Assembly (NCBI GenBank): GCA_964417785.1
Contig: CAYQJO010000194.1
Span: forward strand, 1 to 8,208
DNA: 8,208 bases
Reading direction: 5' to 3'
Source: DAOTUL01 sp034437435
GTDB taxonomy: Bacteria > Chloroflexota > Anaerolineae > Aggregatilineales > Phototrophicaceae
Part shown: positions 6,761-8,208 of the stretch, piece by piece
How the letters are laid out: the number at the start of each line of letters is the position of its first letter
Numbering within the stretch: position 1 is the first letter of the stretch
Position numbers and translations under genes: made by a program
Notes under the pieces: generated by a model
The model's input: the letters and a program-made list of their open reading frames with translations, nothing else
Database searches by the model: none
What the model was told of the DNA's origin: nothing

Positions 6761-7397
6761 ATGAAGACGCAATGGTTGTTACTAACGGCGCTTGGTGTGA
6801 CTGTGTCGGTAGTGTGTGGATGCGCCGATGCGGGTACGAATGAAGGTAACGGCAAGCAAGGAGCTTCCGTTCACGCGCAATCGGCAACCCAAGGACTGGA
6901 GAAATCACCCCATGACATTCCGGGCTATCGGACGTTCCTGGAGGATGGCCGCCTGTGGGTATTCCGGGAGGGGTCCGAGGACCTGGCCAAGTTCCGCGAG
7001 CACGGGGAACCGGCCAAGATCGTGGTGCTGCCCGGCAAGGGTCCCGGCGGCATGACGCTCAAGGGGACCGACCGCGACACCATGCTGGAATACGCACTGT
7101 CCAAACCCGGTTTCGCCGTCTTCCTGGAGGATGGCCGCCTGTGGGTATTCCGGGAGGGGTCCGAGGACCTGGCCANNNNNNNNNNNNNNNNNNNNNNNNN
7201 NNNNNNNNNNNNNNNNNNNNNNNNNNNNNNNNNNNNNNNNNNNNNNNNNNNNNNNNNNNNNNNNNNNNNNNNNNNAGTTCCGCGAGCACGGGGAACCGGC
7301 CAAGATCGTGGTGCTGCCCGGCAGGGGGCCCGGCGGTATGACGCTCAAATCCGTGGACAGGATTATCATCGACGCATATCTGGCCGCCAGGCAGTAA
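6761..7397 (+). CDS. Putative lipoprotein with tandem 62-residue repeats, interrupted by assembly gap
   Basis: I cannot name this family. The ATG at 6761 follows GGAGG (6749-6753) at 7 bases and begins a lipoprotein-like signal: Met-Lys, a hydrophobic core, then Val-Cys-Gly-Cys with Cys21 as the likely lipidated residue and Ala at +2, compatible with outer-membrane sorting. A polar linker (about 22-55) precedes repeat units starting at residues 59 and 121. Each reads FLEDGRLWVFREGSEDLA, then REHGEPAKIVVLPG, then GPGGMTLK, then a helix ending in Tyr. The 100-N gap lies inside unit two. As drawn the frame breaks at the gap, but with a gap length divisible by three, including zero, it continues to the TAA at 7395-7397. 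A zero-length gap would give 178 residues. Placement between pstA and pstB suggests a periplasmic accessory of phosphate transport or arsenic response; that is inference only. Confidence 0.72.
6935..7120 (+). repeat. Tandem repeat unit 1 (186 bp, 62 codons)
   Basis: The unit starts at TTCCTGGAGG and recurs 186 bases later at 7121. The first 55 bases (6935-6989) match 7121-7175 exactly. The next 48 (6990-7037) match the right-hand side of the N gap (7276-7323). The rest of the unit differs from the second copy at synonymous and non-synonymous sites. Confidence 0.9.
7121..7397 (+). repeat. Tandem repeat unit 2, split by the gap
   Basis: Sequence to the left of the gap ends at the base matching 6989, and sequence to the right resumes at the base matching 6990. 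The two flanks would therefore rejoin into one seamless copy if the Ns were removed. After 7323 the copy diverges (for example GGGGGGCCC-type changes against AGGGTCCC in unit 1) and ends the gene. More units could be hidden in the gap. Confidence 0.85.
7176..7275. other. Assembly gap, exactly 100 Ns
   Basis: The run of 100 unknown bases has a round length, typical of a scaffolding placeholder rather than a measured distance. It falls inside a near-perfect tandem repeat, the usual cause of such a break. Its nominal length shifts the reading frame by one and so artificially splits the lipoprotein gene. Confidence 0.97.
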
Positions 7398-7410
7398 GGG
7401 AGCATCCCGT

Positions 7411-8208
7411 ATGACAACTGCAACCGATACACCGGACAGGTCGGCGACCGACGAGAATTTGAATCGACTGACTGCAATTGCCCGGGGAGAACGCTTTGAC
7501 CCGGAACTTCACGCGGAGCTGAAAACGGAGGACGTAGTTCTCGATGTGCGCTCGTTCTGTCTGCATTACGGCGAGGTACAGGCCCTGTTCGACATCTCAA
7601 TGCCTGTCGCCAGAGGGAAGATCTCCGCCCTGGTCGGACCTTCCGGTTGTGGTAAGTCCACCTTGCTGCGCTCTGTCAACCGAATCAACGATCTCATCGA
7701 CATCGTCCGAATTGACGGCGATATGCTGCTTAATGGAGACAGCATTTATGCCCCTTCGGTGGACGTGATTGAACTGCGCAAACGCATGGGCATGGTGTTT
7801 CAAAAGCCAAATCCCTTTCCCATGAGTGTCTACGAAAACGTCGTTTATCCCCTGCGAATCGATGGCGAACGCGACCATCGCGTGCTCGATGAGGTCTGCG
7901 AGCGCAGTTTACGCGGTGCGGCGTTGTGGGACGAAGTAAAAGACCGCCTGCAGGAAAGCGCGCTGGGCATGTCCGGCGGTCAGCAACAGCGCCTCTGCAT
8001 CGCGCGTGCGATTGCAGCCGAACCGGAAGTTCTGCTCATGGACGAACCCTGTTCTGCTCTTGACCCGATCGCGACCAACAAGATCGAGGATCTCCTCCAT
8101 GAACTGAAAGGCGAGTACTCGATTTTGATCGTCACGCACAATATGCAGCAGGCCTCACGCGTGAGCGACTATACCGCGTTTATGTATCTGGGACACCTGG
8201 TCGAATAC
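7411..8208 (+). CDS. pstB: Phosphate ABC transporter ATP-binding protein PstB (3' end beyond the window)
   Basis: PstB is the cytoplasmic ATPase that powers PstC/PstA. The frame is open from the ATG at 7411 to the window edge (266 residues), with no stop reached. All ABC motifs are present: Walker A GPSGCGKST (76-84), Q-loop Gln131 in FQKPNPFPMS, signature MSGGQQQR (187-194), Walker B VLLMDEP (207-213) followed by CSALDP, and the H-loop His243 in VTHNMQQA, the form characteristic of PstB. About 40 residues precede the first core strand, longer than in compact PstB proteins, and look disordered and polar. AAGGGAG (7396-7402), overlapping the upstream stop, lies 8 bases before the start. By analogy with E. 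coli PstB, only a few tens of residues should be missing. A phoU gene would be expected next but is outside the window. Confidence 0.97.
   Translation, partial: MTTATDTPDRSATDENLNRLTAIARGERFDPELHAELKTEDVVLDVRSFCLHYGEVQALFDISMPVARGKISALVGPSGCGKSTLLRSVNRINDLIDIVRIDGDMLLNGDSIYAPSVDVIELRKRMGMVFQKPNPFPMSVYENVVYPLRIDGERDHRVLDEVCERSLRGAALWDEVKDRLQESALGMSGGQQQRLCIARAIAAEPEVLLMDEPCSALDPIATNKIEDLLHELKGEYSILIVTHNMQQASRVSDYTAFMYLGHLVEY

Noticed and set aside
5116..6855. 579-residue open frame on the minus strand opposite pstA
   Set aside because: PstA motifs are clear on the plus strand. The antisense product is low in hydrophobic order, has unusually many His and Gln residues, and has no family signature.
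6935..7323. CRISPR-like or satellite repeat
   Set aside because: The 186-bp period is a whole number of codons and the repeat encodes a protein domain, so it is an intragenic tandem duplication.
6737..7414. 225-residue frame read through the N gap
   Set aside because: It uses an ATG upstream of the ribosome site, and after the Ns it runs in the wrong frame for the repeat. The nominal 100-base gap creates it.

Overview
The window is one co-directional, plus-strand locus for high-affinity phosphate uptake (Pst ABC transporter). An arsenic-type regulator/reductase fusion sits at its head. Order: arsR-arsC fusion (168-950), a possible 60-residue membrane ORF (977-1159), pstS (1284-2267), pstC (2339-4942), pstA (4939-6696), an unnamed repeat-containing lipoprotein (6761-7397, interrupted by 100 Ns), and pstB (7411 to the window edge, incomplete). 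Almost every gene has a recognisable Shine-Dalgarno sequence, intergenic gaps are short, and pstC/pstA overlap by four bases. A long operon is therefore likely. No tRNA, rRNA, CRISPR array, transposase or integrase is visible.

Organism: a Gram-negative bacterium is likely, because of the cleavable signal peptide on PstS, the lipoprotein, and long PstC/PstA forms of the kind known from Pseudomonas and Vibrio. Base composition is moderately GC-rich. The sequence alone does not support a phylum. The run of exactly 100 Ns and two exact 55-base repeats at assembly breakpoints point to a short-read, probably metagenomic, de Bruijn graph assembly.

How the genes work together: PstS captures phosphate in the periplasm, PstC and PstA form the inner-membrane channel, and PstB hydrolyses ATP. 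Arsenate is a phosphate mimic that enters through phosphate transporters. An arsenic-responsive repressor fused to an arsenate-reductase-like domain upstream of pst therefore suggests coupling of arsenic sensing or detoxification to phosphate import. Two details complicate that reading: the position expected to hold the third redox cysteine of thioredoxin-coupled ArsC is serine, and the family's usual phosphate-reading aspartate is not at its expected place in PstS.

The least explained parts are the tandem-repeat lipoprotein between pstA and pstB, whose copy number is hidden by the gap, and the large extracytoplasmic regions of PstC (propeller-like) and PstA (coiled coil). Nothing here amounts to a clearly new system. 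The repeat lipoprotein as a possible accessory subunit of an arsenic-linked Pst transporter is the best candidate for follow-up.
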